A stretch of DNA of 64,000 bases from Cupidesulfovibrio sp000226255 (GTDB lineage Bacteria > Desulfobacterota > Desulfovibrionia > Desulfovibrionales > Desulfovibrionaceae). How positions within the stretch are numbered: the first letter of the stretch is position 1; each line of letters begins with the position of its first letter. Made by a program: the position numbers and the translations under genes. The notes beneath the pieces are model-generated. The model was not told the DNA's origin, ran no database searches, and was given only the letters and a program-made list of their open reading frames with translations. Below, in pieces: positions 10,501-17,567 of the stretch. The stretch lies in NCBI RefSeq assembly GCF_003402415.2, contig NZ_AP036014.1, positions 1,240,001 to 1,304,000 of the forward strand. The letters are read 5' to 3'.

Positions 10501-12104
10501 GTGCCGCCCCCGCCGCGCCGTTCGGTCCGATCGGGCGTGAGCCGCCCCATCAGTTCGCCCATGGCCTCGCGGTCGTCGGGGTGGATGAAATCCGCAAGGT
10601 CGCGCCCGCGCAGTTCCTCCTCGCCAACGCCGATGAAGGCGCAGAAGGCGGGGTTGGCGCGGTCGATGCCGAGCCCGTGGCGCTCGCTGACAATGCCCAC
10701 ACCGGCCGTTTCGAACACGGCGCGGAAGAACGTTTCGCTGCGCCGCAGAAGCTCGCGGCTTTCCTCCAGTTCATCGGCCTGGATGCGGGTCTGTTCCAGC
10801 AGGCTGCGGGTGTGCAGGTTGCGCTCCAGCACTTCCTGCGACAGGGCGGCCATGGGCAGCAGGTCCTCGAACAGGGTGGCGGCCCTGGGGGACAGCGGTC
10901 CCAGGGTGGCCAGTTCAAGCACGCCAAGCAGCCTGTCGCCCAGCAGCAGCGGCCAGGCGTGCAGCGCGGCGGGGAGCACGTCGCCGAACCCCGTGGCGAA
11001 GCGCAGCGTTTCGCCGGGCGGAGGGGCCAGTTCCACCGGGGCGTGCGTGGCGGCGCAGCGCCCCGCCAGGGTTTCGCCCTTGGGGACCAGGGGCGGAGGG
11101 CCGCCCAAGGTGCCGCCCCGCGAGGCCGCCAACTCCAGGTGCACTCCGTCGTCGCAGGGCACGTACAGGGCCACGTGGGGCGCGCCGGTCACGTTGGCGA
11201 CCTGACCGGCAAGGCGTTCGCCAAAGGCGTGCAGGTCGCCCGCCTGCTGCAGCGCGGTGGCCGCTTCCGACATTTGCGCCTTGATCCAGCGTTGCTGCTC
11301 CATCTGACGGGAAACGCCCCGCAAGACCTCCAGTGAACGGGCCATGGCCCCCATTTCGTTGCGTTCTTCGCCGTAGGGCACCCCCACGTCCAGGTCACCG
11401 TCGGCCAAGGCCTGCACGCAGTCGGTCAGGGCCAGCAGCCGTCGCCGGATGGCCCAGCTGACCAGGTAGGTGATGACGATGACCATGGCGCAGAACAGCG
11501 CGTAGGCGGCCATGGCCTTGTGCAGCATGGTGCGGTGTTCGGTCACCGAGGTCTGGAAGTACAGTTCGGCCTTGGCGCGCGCGGCGGCCATCAGTTCGTC
11601 GATGGTGTGCAGCAGCTTGTCGGCCGGGTTTTCGGGCGAGGATTCGGTGATGCGCCACGCCTCTTGTATCTCGCGGTTTTCGGCCAGGGTCATGGCCCTG
11701 TCGCGCATGGACAGGAAATCGTTGTAGTGATCTTCTGCGGTTCCGATCTGTGACGGGTCGCCCCGGAAGTTGGCACGCACGGCGTCCATGCATTCTCGAT
11801 ACAGGCGTTCCTCGCGCCGCAGCAAGACCACCTGGTCGGCCTTGATGCCTTCGTCCACCTCGATGATCTGCTCGCGCATGACGGCGCGCATGCGCTGCAC
11901 GCCTTCCTTGGCCCGCTGCAGGTTGCTGGTGGCGATGAAGGTGTGCCGGTAGACGGTGCTGGCGTCTTCGGCCATGTCGCGCATCAGGGTCAGGGTGCTG
12001 TAGCCAAGGACGATGCTGAAGGCCACGATGAGCAGCGTGCCGAGCAACAGCCGCTGGAAGACGGAAAGATGGCGGAACAGCAGGGGGCCCGAGGTGATGG
12101 GCAT
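7506..12104 (-). CDS. Membrane hybrid sensor histidine kinase with two receivers and an Hpt domain
   Basis: 1532 residues. Order: TM1 (about 17-38), periplasmic four-helix sensor, TM2 (about 195-217), HAMP, GAF (about 290-430), PAS (about 455-580), PAS (about 590-710), HisKA with H737 in MSHEIRTPMNAI, HATPase with DTGIGLTPEQ and GGTGLGLAI, receiver 1 (D1026 in LDWQMPGMDG), receiver 2 (D1179 in MDVQMPVMDG) and Hpt with H1374 in AHTLKGVAG. All catalytic residues are present, so a full His-Asp-His phosphorelay can run inside one protein. An Ala/Pro linker separates receiver 2 from Hpt. The ATG at 12104 follows GGAAGGAG. The adjacent HD-GYP regulator is the likely output. The ligand is unknown. 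Confidence 0.95.
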   Translation of the reverse strand: MPITSGPLLFRHLSVFQRLLLGTLLIVAFSIVLGYSTLTLMRDMAEDASTVYRHTFIATSNLQRAKEGVQRMRAVMREQIIEVDEGIKADQVVLLRREERLYRECMDAVRANFRGDPSQIGTAEDHYNDFLSMRDRAMTLAENREIQEAWRITESSPENPADKLLHTIDELMAAARAKAELYFQTSVTEHRTMLHKAMAAYALFCAMVIVITYLVSWAIRRRLLALTDCVQALADGDLDVGVPYGEERNEMGAMARSLEVLRGVSRQMEQQRWIKAQMSEAATALQQAGDLHAFGERLAGQVANVTGAPHVALYVPCDDGVHLELAASRGGTLGGPPPLVPKGETLAGRCAATHAPVELAPPPGETLRFATGFGDVLPAALHAWPLLLGDRLLGVLELATLGPLSPRAATLFEDLLPMAALSQEVLERNLHTRSLLEQTRIQADELEESRELLRRSETFFRAVFETAGVGIVSERHGLGIDRANPAFCAFIGVGEEELRGRDLADFIHPDDREAMGELMGRLTPDRTERRGGGGTLRAELRYQRPDGETRWADVRCALITDEDITPRRLTLIDDITELKERQAELKETEAWYRGIVHSAPDAMVVVDGEGHIVLCNPQFERLLGYDEGELAGRPIEDLLPPELHDRHEKLCSDFLASPLRVIGHEREVEGVRKDGTRLPLEISLSKLPPSERHPMSACGAMRDISLRKRAESELLRAKDMAEEATRLKSDFLANMSHEIRTPMNAIIGLAHLALKTNLDPRQADYVRKIRASGQHLLGILNDILDFSKIEAGKLTVENTEFELETVLDTVANLVSEKAAAKGLEFVLDVAADVPPVLRGDPLRLGQILINYANNAVKFTERGEIVIHVEAVETTGQDVLLRLAVRDTGIGLTPEQKARLFVSFQQADTSTTRKYGGTGLGLAIAKKLADLMGGDVGVESTPGGGSTFWFTARLGLGSGRRTLVPRIDLRGLRVLVVDDNPQARTVLAHMLEGMTFRPVEADGGESALRVMDEARTAGAPFGMVFLDWQMPGMDGLETARRIRELAPELPVAIVTAYGREEIFAASEGVGVDAVLVKPVQPSLLFDTAMRLLGAAHPASRSGGESESPWARSPGAQPGEPPALRQGLRGARVLLVEDNQLNREVALGLLGEAGLAPDAAEDGAQAVRMVMEGDYDLVLMDVQMPVMDGYEATRAIRRTLGPDRLPIVAMTANAMQGDREACLATGMNDHVAKPIDPDELFAALIRWLPRRGDAAAAKEHAPAAGPDAAPDGGPDSSPATSPAAPPDFQPDTPALASPASAPLVAPLAGHPHGAALDKDGAPRVLDPEAGLRRMLGKQTTYHALLRRFVTEHADAAARIARLIAAGDGPSATREAHTLKGVAGTLGARVVQGHAANLESALRHGASPERASEGVKVLSAALEEAVRAMHALLEGAGADLPDGAASAPKDDDANAPGAPSAQSPAQAADGELLDRLETLMEEDDSEAVDLFNAHADALRAALGRDIVSAMGEALRAFEFETALEMLRSARPTGRD

Positions 12105-12173
12105 GGCGGGGCTCCTTCCGGCCAGGGGATGACCGGCATGGGCCGGACGGATGACGATGATGATTCAAAAGGC

Positions 12174-12203
12174 ACTATAGGCGGGTGCGGGGATTATTGT
12201 CCA
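12174..12203 (-). promoter_or_regulatory. Sigma-70-type promoter of the hybrid kinase
   Basis: On the minus strand: -35 TGGACA (12203-12198), an 18-bp spacer and -10 TATAGT (12179-12174), each one base from consensus. The predicted start near 12167 gives a leader of about 60 bases before the ATG. The rest of 12105-12427 holds no gene. Confidence 0.6.
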
Positions 12204-12427
12204 GTAATCGTGCATGTCTTGTGCCGTCGCCAGGCGATGGCGCACGGCGCGGCGTTGAGAAAGGGAAAACCACGGGGAGTGGCGGGCGTGCGGAATGAAG
12301 GGCCGATGGCGGCCGGGAGCAGCGGGGATGTGGCGGGGATGTGAGGGTTGCCGGTTCCGGGGAGTGGGGGAAGGATAACGCCCAGACCGGGCAGCACCGC
12401 AGGGGGCGGGGCGTGGTCGGCGTATCG

Positions 12428-12847
12428 TCAATCGGGAAGGATGCTCCACAGGCGGTACACTGCGGCTTCAGTCTGTGCCGCGTCGCGCGCGTCGCGTGCG
12501 AAGGCAAGGGCCTCGGCGTCGGAGGCGGCGGGTTCATGGCAGGGGGTGCCGTCGGACAGGTGCCAGCGCACCAGAAATCGGGGCGCGGGATCGGAGCCGC
12601 GACCTTCTGACCAGGCAGGCCAGGCCGACCAAGCGGAGCGGGCGGAGCGGGCGGGGTCCGGTGCGCCGGGGTGGGAACGGGTCCGAGGCGCGCGGTGGTA
12701 CGGCCGTTTCCCGACATTGGACGCGGGGGGAAGGGGAGCCAGGGAATCGTCGCGGATATGGGGCGCGCGCGGAGGGGCGGGAGGCAGCGGCGCGGCGGGC
12801 GAACCGGGGAGCGTGGCGGATGCGGGACTGGCGGGCGAAGCGTGCAT
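12428..12847 (-). CDS. Hypothetical protein under a phage-type operator
   Basis: 139 residues. The first ~75 are Ala/Pro/Arg-rich and probably disordered, including a repeat-derived SAWSAWPAWSEG. The last ~50 look folded: RFLVRWHLSDGTPCHEP, then an Ala/Asp-rich helix ending VYRLWSILPD. No family was recognised. Evidence for a real gene is the GGAGG four bases before ATG 12847 and the operator at 12879-12897, matching the one in the repressor promoter. It is therefore probably part of the phage module and repressed with it. Confidence 0.5.
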   Translation of the reverse strand: MHASPASPASATLPGSPAAPLPPAPPRAPHIRDDSLAPLPPASNVGKRPYHRAPRTRSHPGAPDPARSARSAWSAWPAWSEGRGSDPAPRFLVRWHLSDGTPCHEPAASDAEALAFARDARDAAQTEAAVYRLWSILPD

Positions 12848-12878
12848 GGGGCCTCCGTGTTCCAATGTGCGGAACAGT

Positions 12879-12897
12879 TTTGCACAAAAAGTGCGAA
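12879..12897. promoter_or_regulatory. Second operator of the phage-type repressor
   Basis: TTTGCACA-AAA-AGTGCGAA: two 8-bp half-sites separated by 3 bp, each one base from the half-site TTCGCACA/TGTGCGAA. The architecture is the same as at 13758-13776. A further half-site-like TGTGCGGAA lies at 12866-12874, between the operator and the ATG at 12847. The position fits repression of the minus-strand gene. Confidence 0.6.
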
Positions 12898-12976
12898 TCG
12901 GTCCGCCAGGCAGCGCCGCGCCGGACGGCTGCGGCAAGCCGCGAGAAAAGGCGGACGCCGAAGCCGTCGTCGCGGT

Positions 12977-13747
12977 CTACAGTTCCTTGCCCGCCCAGAT
13001 CACCCGGCCGATGACTTCCCAGGCCAGGGATTCGTCGCGCGGGTCGATTTCGATGTCCTGATAGGCGAATTCCGGGTTGTCGCCCCGGAAGTGGTAGCGG
13101 CCCGGGGTGCGGGAGAACCGCTTGATGTAGATTTCGTCCTGCACGCGCAGCAAGTAGACGCGGTCTTCCGCCAGGGCGCGGTCGTGCTGGTTCACCAGCA
13201 CCAGGTCCCCGTCGTGCAGGGTGCGTTCCATGGAGCGGCCCATGACCTCCATGAGGCGCAGGCCCGTGGTGGAGCGTGCCCGCCCCAGCAGCCAGTCCAG
13301 CCGGAAGGCGTGCCGTTCTTCGGGGCGGTCGCCGGTTTGCAGTGAGCCGCCGCCAGCGCTGGGCCGGGCCTCGGCCTTGTCCACCAGCACGAACTCCTCG
13401 GCCAGTCGCCGGGCTTCTTCCCGTGCCTCGCCGCTTGCGTTTCCGGCGGGCTCGAGCCCGCGCGGGGCCGTGCCGTAGGGGCGCTGCATCCGTTCATGCA
13501 GCCCCCGCCAGTGCGGTTGCGGGGCGCTGGGCGCGCCAACGCTGGCGATGTGCTCCAGGTGCTCGGTAAGCCGGGCGAGGTTGGCGCGGCTGGGAAAACG
13601 CTCGCCGTTCTTCCAGGCGTACACGGTGCGCTCGCTGACCCCGGCGATTTCCGCAAGGCGCTTCACGCCGCCTACGCTGCGCAACGCATCGACGACGAAC
13701 TCCCGGAGTTCATCCCAGTCGGTGCCCGTGGAATCGTATTCATTCAT
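12977..13747 (-). CDS. Phage-type repressor, HTH plus LexA/CI-like S24 domain
   Basis: 256 residues. The N-terminal helix-turn-helix (about 27-60) includes LAEIAGVSERTVYAWKNG. The C-terminal S24 domain has Ser172 in GRSMERTLHDGDLVLV and Lys209 in IYIKRF; their 37-residue spacing equals that of LexA. The Ala-Gly pair at 101-102 is 71 residues before the Ser, and none occurs at the usual 35-38, so self-cleavage is uncertain. The middle (about 70-135) is a variable linker. ATG 13747 has no ribosome binding site, and the predicted transcription start is at about 13748, so the mRNA looks leaderless like lambda cI from PRM. The operator in its promoter implies autoregulation. Confidence 0.88.
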   Translation of the reverse strand: MNEYDSTGTDWDELREFVVDALRSVGGVKRLAEIAGVSERTVYAWKNGERFPSRANLARLTEHLEHIASVGAPSAPQPHWRGLHERMQRPYGTAPRGLEPAGNASGEAREEARRLAEEFVLVDKAEARPSAGGGSLQTGDRPEERHAFRLDWLLGRARSTTGLRLMEVMGRSMERTLHDGDLVLVNQHDRALAEDRVYLLRVQDEIYIKRFSRTPGRYHFRGDNPEFAYQDIEIDPRDESLAWEVIGRVIWAGKEL

Positions 13748-13754
13748 ATATGAG

Positions 13755-13782
13755 ATGTTAGCACATTCTGTGCGAATGTCCA
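13755..13782 (-). promoter_or_regulatory. Repressor promoter with embedded operator
   Basis: Minus strand: -35 TGGACA (13782-13777), a 16-bp spacer and -10 TAACAT (13760-13755). The operator TTAGCACA-TTC-TGTGCGAA (13758-13776) fills the spacer and overlaps the -10, so bound repressor would block RNA polymerase. The predicted start falls at or one base before the ATG. Confidence 0.6.
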
Positions 13783-13812
13783 CAAAAATCTGCCATCGGC
13801 GCGCCGATACTC

Positions 13813-13851
13813 TTGACGTTTGTGTGCGAAGTATGAAATATCTGTGCGGAA
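13813..13851 (+). promoter_or_regulatory. Possible rightward early promoter with repressor half-sites
   Basis: TTGACG at 13813-13818 is a fair -35 on the plus strand. An AT-rich -10 candidate (AAATAT) follows after 17 bp. Half-sites TGTGCGAA (13823-13830) and TGTGCGGAA (13843-13851) lie in and just after it. This fits a repressor-controlled promoter for the early operon starting at 14047. The -10 is weak. Confidence 0.35.
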
Positions 13852-14046
13852 GAAGCGCGGTCCTTGATGCGCTTGTGCGGCGCGGGTCGAGGCTCGGCCG
13901 CCGGGAAGGGGGGCGCGGCCTGCCCAGGGCCGGGCGAAACGGCGAGACACGGTTTTCATAGAATAACAGATAGACGGGCCGCGCACTGGCCGGACACACC
14001 CCAGGGGGGCGCTGTCCGGTTTCGCGGCAACGAGAGGGAAGGGAAC

Positions 14047-14340
14047 ATGCACGCGATGTCACGCGGCGCGCGTTGCGCCGTATGCGGAAGCGGCCTTGGC
14101 GCGGAGGGTGCGGTGGTCGCCGGGGTGGCATTGTGCCCGGCCTGCGCCGAAGGCTGCGCCCTGCGCGATCGGCGGCTGCCCATGATGTTCATTGAGGTGG
14201 ACGAGCACCGGCGGCTGCTTGGCCTGTACCATGCGAGCCACGATGAGGCCCGACACCCAACGCCCGACATGGCGCGCGCCCGGTTGCGCGCGCTGGAGGC
14301 GTGCAACCGTTTCTATGAAGGAGGCGCGCCATGCCTGTAG
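14047..14340 (+). CDS. Small zinc-binding early protein
   Basis: 97 residues. The N-terminus has two Cys pairs, CAVCGSG and CPACAEGC, about 20 residues apart, fitting a zinc ribbon. The rest, with FIEVDEHRRLLGLYH and an Ala/Arg helix, is unlike any family I recognise. GAGAGGGAAGGGA precedes ATG 14047. Its end overlaps the next gene by 10 bases, indicating a shared transcript. It is the first gene of the rightward operon opposite the repressor, where phages place control and early genes. Confidence 0.65.
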   Translation: MHAMSRGARCAVCGSGLGAEGAVVAGVALCPACAEGCALRDRRLPMMFIEVDEHRRLLGLYHASHDEARHPTPDMARARLRALEACNRFYEGGAPCL

Positions 14341-14762
14341 TGACCTGCCTGCATTGCGGTTCCCCGTTTTCGGTCAATCCCGCCCGGTTGCAGCATGGCC
14401 GGGGGCGGTATTGCTCACGCGCGTGCCATGCCGCCGCGCGCACGCTGGAAAGGCCCGAGCGGTGCCAGTTGTGCGGCGGCCCCATGCCCCCTGGGCGCGC
14501 TCACCGGCGATACTGCTCGCGCGAATGCGTGGCGCTTGCCGCCGCCGGGCAGTCTCGACTGCAGCCGCGCACCTGCATCGTGTGCGGGCGCGGGTTTGTA
14601 CCGGCCTCCCTGCGCGACAGGTTTTGCGGCCCCGGTTGCGAGGCTGCGGCGCATGGCGTGGAGCATGGACTGTTCGAGGACCCTTGGGCTTCGGGGGACA
14701 TTCCGCCGGACTGCTACGGACGCGACTTGTTCCGCATGCCCGACATGGTGCTTGGTTTCTGA
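14331..14762 (+). CDS. Triple treble-clef zinc-finger protein
   Basis: 143 residues with three tandem fingers of the form CxxC-x(12-18)-CxxxC. They start CLHCGSPF, CQLCGGPM and CIVCGRGF and close YCSRAC, YCSREC and FCGPGC. The C-terminal tail has DPWASGDIPPDCYGRDLF. AAGGAGG lies just upstream of ATG 14331, and the gene overlaps the previous one by 10 bases. Such fingers usually bind nucleic acid or mediate protein contacts. The repeated finger suggests internal duplication. No named family recognised. Confidence 0.7.
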   Translation: MPVVTCLHCGSPFSVNPARLQHGRGRYCSRACHAAARTLERPERCQLCGGPMPPGRAHRRYCSRECVALAAAGQSRLQPRTCIVCGRGFVPASLRDRFCGPGCEAAAHGVEHGLFEDPWASGDIPPDCYGRDLFRMPDMVLGF

Positions 14763-14921
14763 ATCTCGCCGCAGGGCGAACGGCCGTGCCGGCGAGGGGC
14801 TGGTGCCGGACGGTCGCCACTCGGCGAGGATGCCGCCCGGCGCGCCCGCGTCGTGCGGGATATGCCGGACCCGCGCGACGGGGACCGGCGCGACATGATG
14901 CGTCGCAGAGGAGGATGCCGC

Positions 14922-15515
14922 ATGGCGGCTGTGAACAGAGTGATGTTGCTCGGGCGCGTGGTGACCGGCCCACGCCCCGGTGCGGGGACGGCCGGAACCT
15001 GCGTGCTGTTTTGCGTCAGCACCGACGGGGCGGGCCAGGACGACGCGGGCCAGCGGCACCGGGTGCGCGTTGCCGGTGACCAGGCCGCGTGGTGCCTTGC
15101 GCGGTTGCGGCGGGGCATGCTGGTGCATGTGGAGGGCGAACTGGTGGCCTGCGCACTTGGCGGTGAAGCCTGCGTCGTTGTGGCTGCGTGGCTGGTCCAG
15201 GCCGTGGATACGGGCCACTGTTCCGGAACCCCCGCGTCTGCACGGGCAGACGCGGCTGTGCACCGAGCCGTGTGGAACCAGGTGGAAACCGCAGAAAAGC
15301 GCGACGCCCCCGCCGCAAGGAAACCGGCGGCAACGCCGGATGCGCCGGGAATGACCGTGATGCCGGACCGGCCCGCCATGGCGGCATGGCCGTGCGGCCC
15401 GGAGCGCGGCGGAATCGACGGCGGCGAGGCGACCGCATGGCCGATGGTTCCGTGGTGCGGCACATCCGGCGTGGATGGGCCACCGCCGGGCCGCACGCCA
15501 CGGCGCATGCACTGA
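14922..15515 (+). CDS. SSB-like OB-fold protein lacking the acidic C-terminal tip
   Basis: 197 residues. The first ~95 follow the single-stranded DNA-binding protein pattern: VNRVMLLGRVV at the start, then CVLFCVSTDG, HRVRVAGDQAAWCLARL and GMLVHVEGELV. The C-terminal 100 residues are Pro/Ala-rich and end PPPGRTPRRMH; the acidic tip DDDIPF that recruits host repair proteins is absent. GAGGAGGA precedes ATG 14922. Within a phage-type early operon it could protect single-stranded DNA during recombination or replication, though no replication gene is nearby. Confidence 0.7.
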   Translation: MAAVNRVMLLGRVVTGPRPGAGTAGTCVLFCVSTDGAGQDDAGQRHRVRVAGDQAAWCLARLRRGMLVHVEGELVACALGGEACVVVAAWLVQAVDTGHCSGTPASARADAAVHRAVWNQVETAEKRDAPAARKPAATPDAPGMTVMPDRPAMAAWPCGPERGGIDGGEATAWPMVPWCGTSGVDGPPPGRTPRRMH

Positions 15516-15604
15516 AGCGGGCCAGTTGCCGCGTACCCAGGAGGCCCGCACGCGTCCCGTGGCTTCGCAAGATGGAGAATTGGCCAGGGTGGAGGCTCGA
15601 CAAC

Positions 15605-15622
15605 CGCGACGCATGCGTCGCG
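15605..15622. promoter_or_regulatory. Perfect 18-bp palindrome upstream of the HTH gene
   Basis: CGCGACGCATGCGTCGCG has exact dyad symmetry with no loop. It ends three bases before the ribosome binding site of the gene at 15643. A loop-free palindrome is a better candidate for a dimeric DNA-binding protein than for an RNA hairpin. Confidence 0.45.
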
Positions 15623-15642
15623 AGGCAAGGAGGATGCTATTC

Positions 15643-16071
15643 ATGCATGCCGCGCAGCAACCGCAGCGACAGGCTTCTCGTGTTCCCACGCCGGGGGCCG
15701 TCTGGCCGTCCCGCTGCACCGGTCCGTTCGAGGATGGACGCCCCGCCGGATATCCGCCCGGCGGCTGCCTGCCCGAGCGGCATGGACCGGGATGCGCCCG
15801 GCCCGAGGGAATGCCGGACCCTGCGCGAAGCCTGGCGCAAGGGCTGGTTTGCCCCCAGCCGTTCGTGCTGGTGGGGCTGGACGCCATCGGCCGCGCCGTG
15901 GGGGCGGGGCAGGGGGCCGTGAAGCGCTGGATTCGCGAGGACGGCTTTCCCGCGCGCAGGTGCTCGGACGGTACCTACCGTGCCGACCCCGAGGCCGTGC
16001 GACGGTGGTTCTGGCATGGTCACGGGGCTGGTACGGAGAGCGGGGGAAAGGGGGCGAAGCGCAGCCATTGA
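15643..16071 (+). CDS. HTH DNA-binding protein (excisionase/Nu1-like)
   Basis: 142 residues. The C-terminal half has a winged-helix/HTH of the excisionase or small-terminase (Nu1) type: VGLDAIGRAVGAGQGAVKRW, then IREDGFPARRCSDGTYR and DPEAVRRWFW. The N-terminal 60 residues are Pro-rich. ATG 15643 is preferred over 15634 because AAGGAGG lies directly against the latter. It is the last gene of the rightward early operon. A role in excision, packaging or regulation is possible; the domain alone does not decide. Confidence 0.6.
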   Translation: MHAAQQPQRQASRVPTPGAVWPSRCTGPFEDGRPAGYPPGGCLPERHGPGCARPEGMPDPARSLAQGLVCPQPFVLVGLDAIGRAVGAGQGAVKRWIREDGFPARRCSDGTYRADPEAVRRWFWHGHGAGTESGGKGAKRSH

Positions 16072-16150
16072 CCGGTGGCGGCATCGGCAAGGCGGCGCAA
16101 GGGAAGTGGATGGCGGGGTGATTCACGGGATGCTCGGGGCCGGGCGGCGA

Positions 16151-16170
16151 GGGCCGCTCGGCCCTTTCTG
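16151..16170 (+). terminator. Terminator of the early operon
   Basis: GGGCC-GCTC-GGCCC followed by TTTCTG, 80 bp after the HTH gene. The stem is short but the tail is T-rich. The remainder of 16072-16394 holds no gene. Confidence 0.45.
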
Positions 16171-16343
16171 CGTGTCCCGCCTCCGGCGCGACGGTGGGTT
16201 TGCCGTCGGCACGTGCCCTGCGTATGCGAACGGCCGCTTTCCGAGAAGGTTTGGACTCTTCGGATGAGACCCTGCGCAGTCATGCTCGACCGGATGCCGC
16301 CCGCAGCTGCCCCTGCGGCCATACGAGCCAGCTGCGGGCCGGG

Positions 16344-16372
16344 CGCCGGGTGTTGATGGACGTCACCCGGCG
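16344..16372 (-). terminator. Hairpin downstream of the DUF4136 lipoprotein gene
   Basis: A perfect 9-bp CGCCGGGTG/CACCCGGCG stem with an 11-base loop, 23 bp after the stop codon of the minus-strand gene. No T tract follows. Confidence 0.35.
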
Positions 16373-16394
16373 TCGTCGGGTTCACCTCTCCGGG

Positions 16395-17441
16395 CTACTG
16401 CCCCTGGATGGTCACGTTGAGTTCGTCGTCCACGGTCACCTTGATGTTGGCCGTGACGCCTATCCAGCGCGATGCCGCCACGGTGAGCGCGGGCAGGGCG
16501 TTCTGGATGTCGCGCGAACTGCCCGTGCTGGAAACCACCACCTTCCAGACCACCGGCCCGGTGAGCTCGGCGGGGGAAGGCAGGCCCTCCGCCGCGCCGA
16601 TGGGCGTGCCGTACGGGGGCTTGGCGTAGTCGGGCACCTCGCCGGACGGCGGCGAGGCCGGTTGCCGGGGTGCGCCGGGGCTGCTGCCGCCCGTTGGCTG
16701 CCCGGTCGACGTCTGGCCCGTCAACGCCTGCCCAGCGGGAGGAGCGGGGGGCGGCGTGTCCTTCCGGGGTGTTCCCGGGGGGGCAGGCGGAGCGGGCCGC
16801 GCGTCGGGAACGGCGGGGGGTATCGCCTTCACCATGTCTTGCGGCTTCGGCTCCGCCGCGCCAGCGGCGGTCCGGCCGGGACGCAGGTCGCGCGCCTCAA
16901 TGGACAGGGTGCGCGTATGCACCACCGTCATGGGCGGCGGATAGCCGTACCCATATCCGTAGCCGCCGCCTATCCCCCGGTATCCTCCGTATCCCCAACG
17001 CCCGTATCGGTCGCCGTAGCCGCCACCGTACCATGGGCTGGAGCCGTACCCGATGCCGATGCCTATGGACGGGCGCGAGTATCCGTAGGAGGACGTGTCC
17101 GGCACCTCGTGCGGGCCGTCCACCTTCCATTCCACCACCACGGCCAGATCGGCTTCCTGCGCGCTGGCGGCCTCGCGGTAGCCGTGCCCGGTAAGCACGG
17201 CGCGCAGCCGCTGGGTGGACTGCCGGAACATGTCGGCGTTGATGGTTGTGAACGTGGTCAGCGCCGGGCCGGGGGCCAGCACGTAGCTTTGCCCGGCCTT
17301 GCGGAAGCCGGGGGCCGAGACGGCCTGCACGTCGGCCTTCATGCGCGGGGCGCAGCCCGTGACCAGCAGCACGAGCAGCGCGAGCAGGCAGGCGAGCAGG
17401 CGTAGGGCGGATGAAGCGCATGTGACGCGTGGGGCGTTCAT
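16395..17441 (-). CDS. DUF4136-like lipoprotein
   Basis: 348 residues. The signal peptide ends in the lipobox LLVTGC, so the mature protein should be lipid-anchored from about Cys30. The first folded part resembles DUF4136: FTTINADMFRQSTQRLRAVLTGHGYREA and EADLAVVVEWKV. A Gly/Tyr-rich segment follows (about 120-165, with GGYGYGYGYPPP), then a Pro-rich linker, then the second part of the domain with PVVWKVVVSSTGSSRDIQNALPAL and VTANIKVTVDDELNVTIQGQ. The linker splits the usual domain and may reach through the cell wall layer. GGAAAGGA precedes the ATG. Function unknown. Confidence 0.75.
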   Translation of the reverse strand: MNAPRVTCASSALRLLACLLALLVLLVTGCAPRMKADVQAVSAPGFRKAGQSYVLAPGPALTTFTTINADMFRQSTQRLRAVLTGHGYREAASAQEADLAVVVEWKVDGPHEVPDTSSYGYSRPSIGIGIGYGSSPWYGGGYGDRYGRWGYGGYRGIGGGYGYGYGYPPPMTVVHTRTLSIEARDLRPGRTAAGAAEPKPQDMVKAIPPAVPDARPAPPAPPGTPRKDTPPPAPPAGQALTGQTSTGQPTGGSSPGAPRQPASPPSGEVPDYAKPPYGTPIGAAEGLPSPAELTGPVVWKVVVSSTGSSRDIQNALPALTVAASRWIGVTANIKVTVDDELNVTIQGQ

Positions 17442-17567
17442 GGGGCGTCCTTTCCGTGAAGAGTCTTGTGCGTATGCGCCCAGGTGGTCCGCCGGTTGAC
17501 GGTCGGCCGGTCGGCGCGGTGATTCAGGGGCGAGCCGATTGTGCCACGGCCGCGCCGTCGGTCAAGT

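Noticed and set aside
8331..11336. 1001-codon plus-strand frame opposite the hybrid kinase
   Set aside because: His/Gly/Gln/Val-rich antisense shadow; the minus strand carries recognisable domains throughout.
16210..16380. Possible tRNA-like folding in the gap after the early operon
   Set aside because: No T-arm GTTCGA-type motif and no seven-base acceptor stem could be built.
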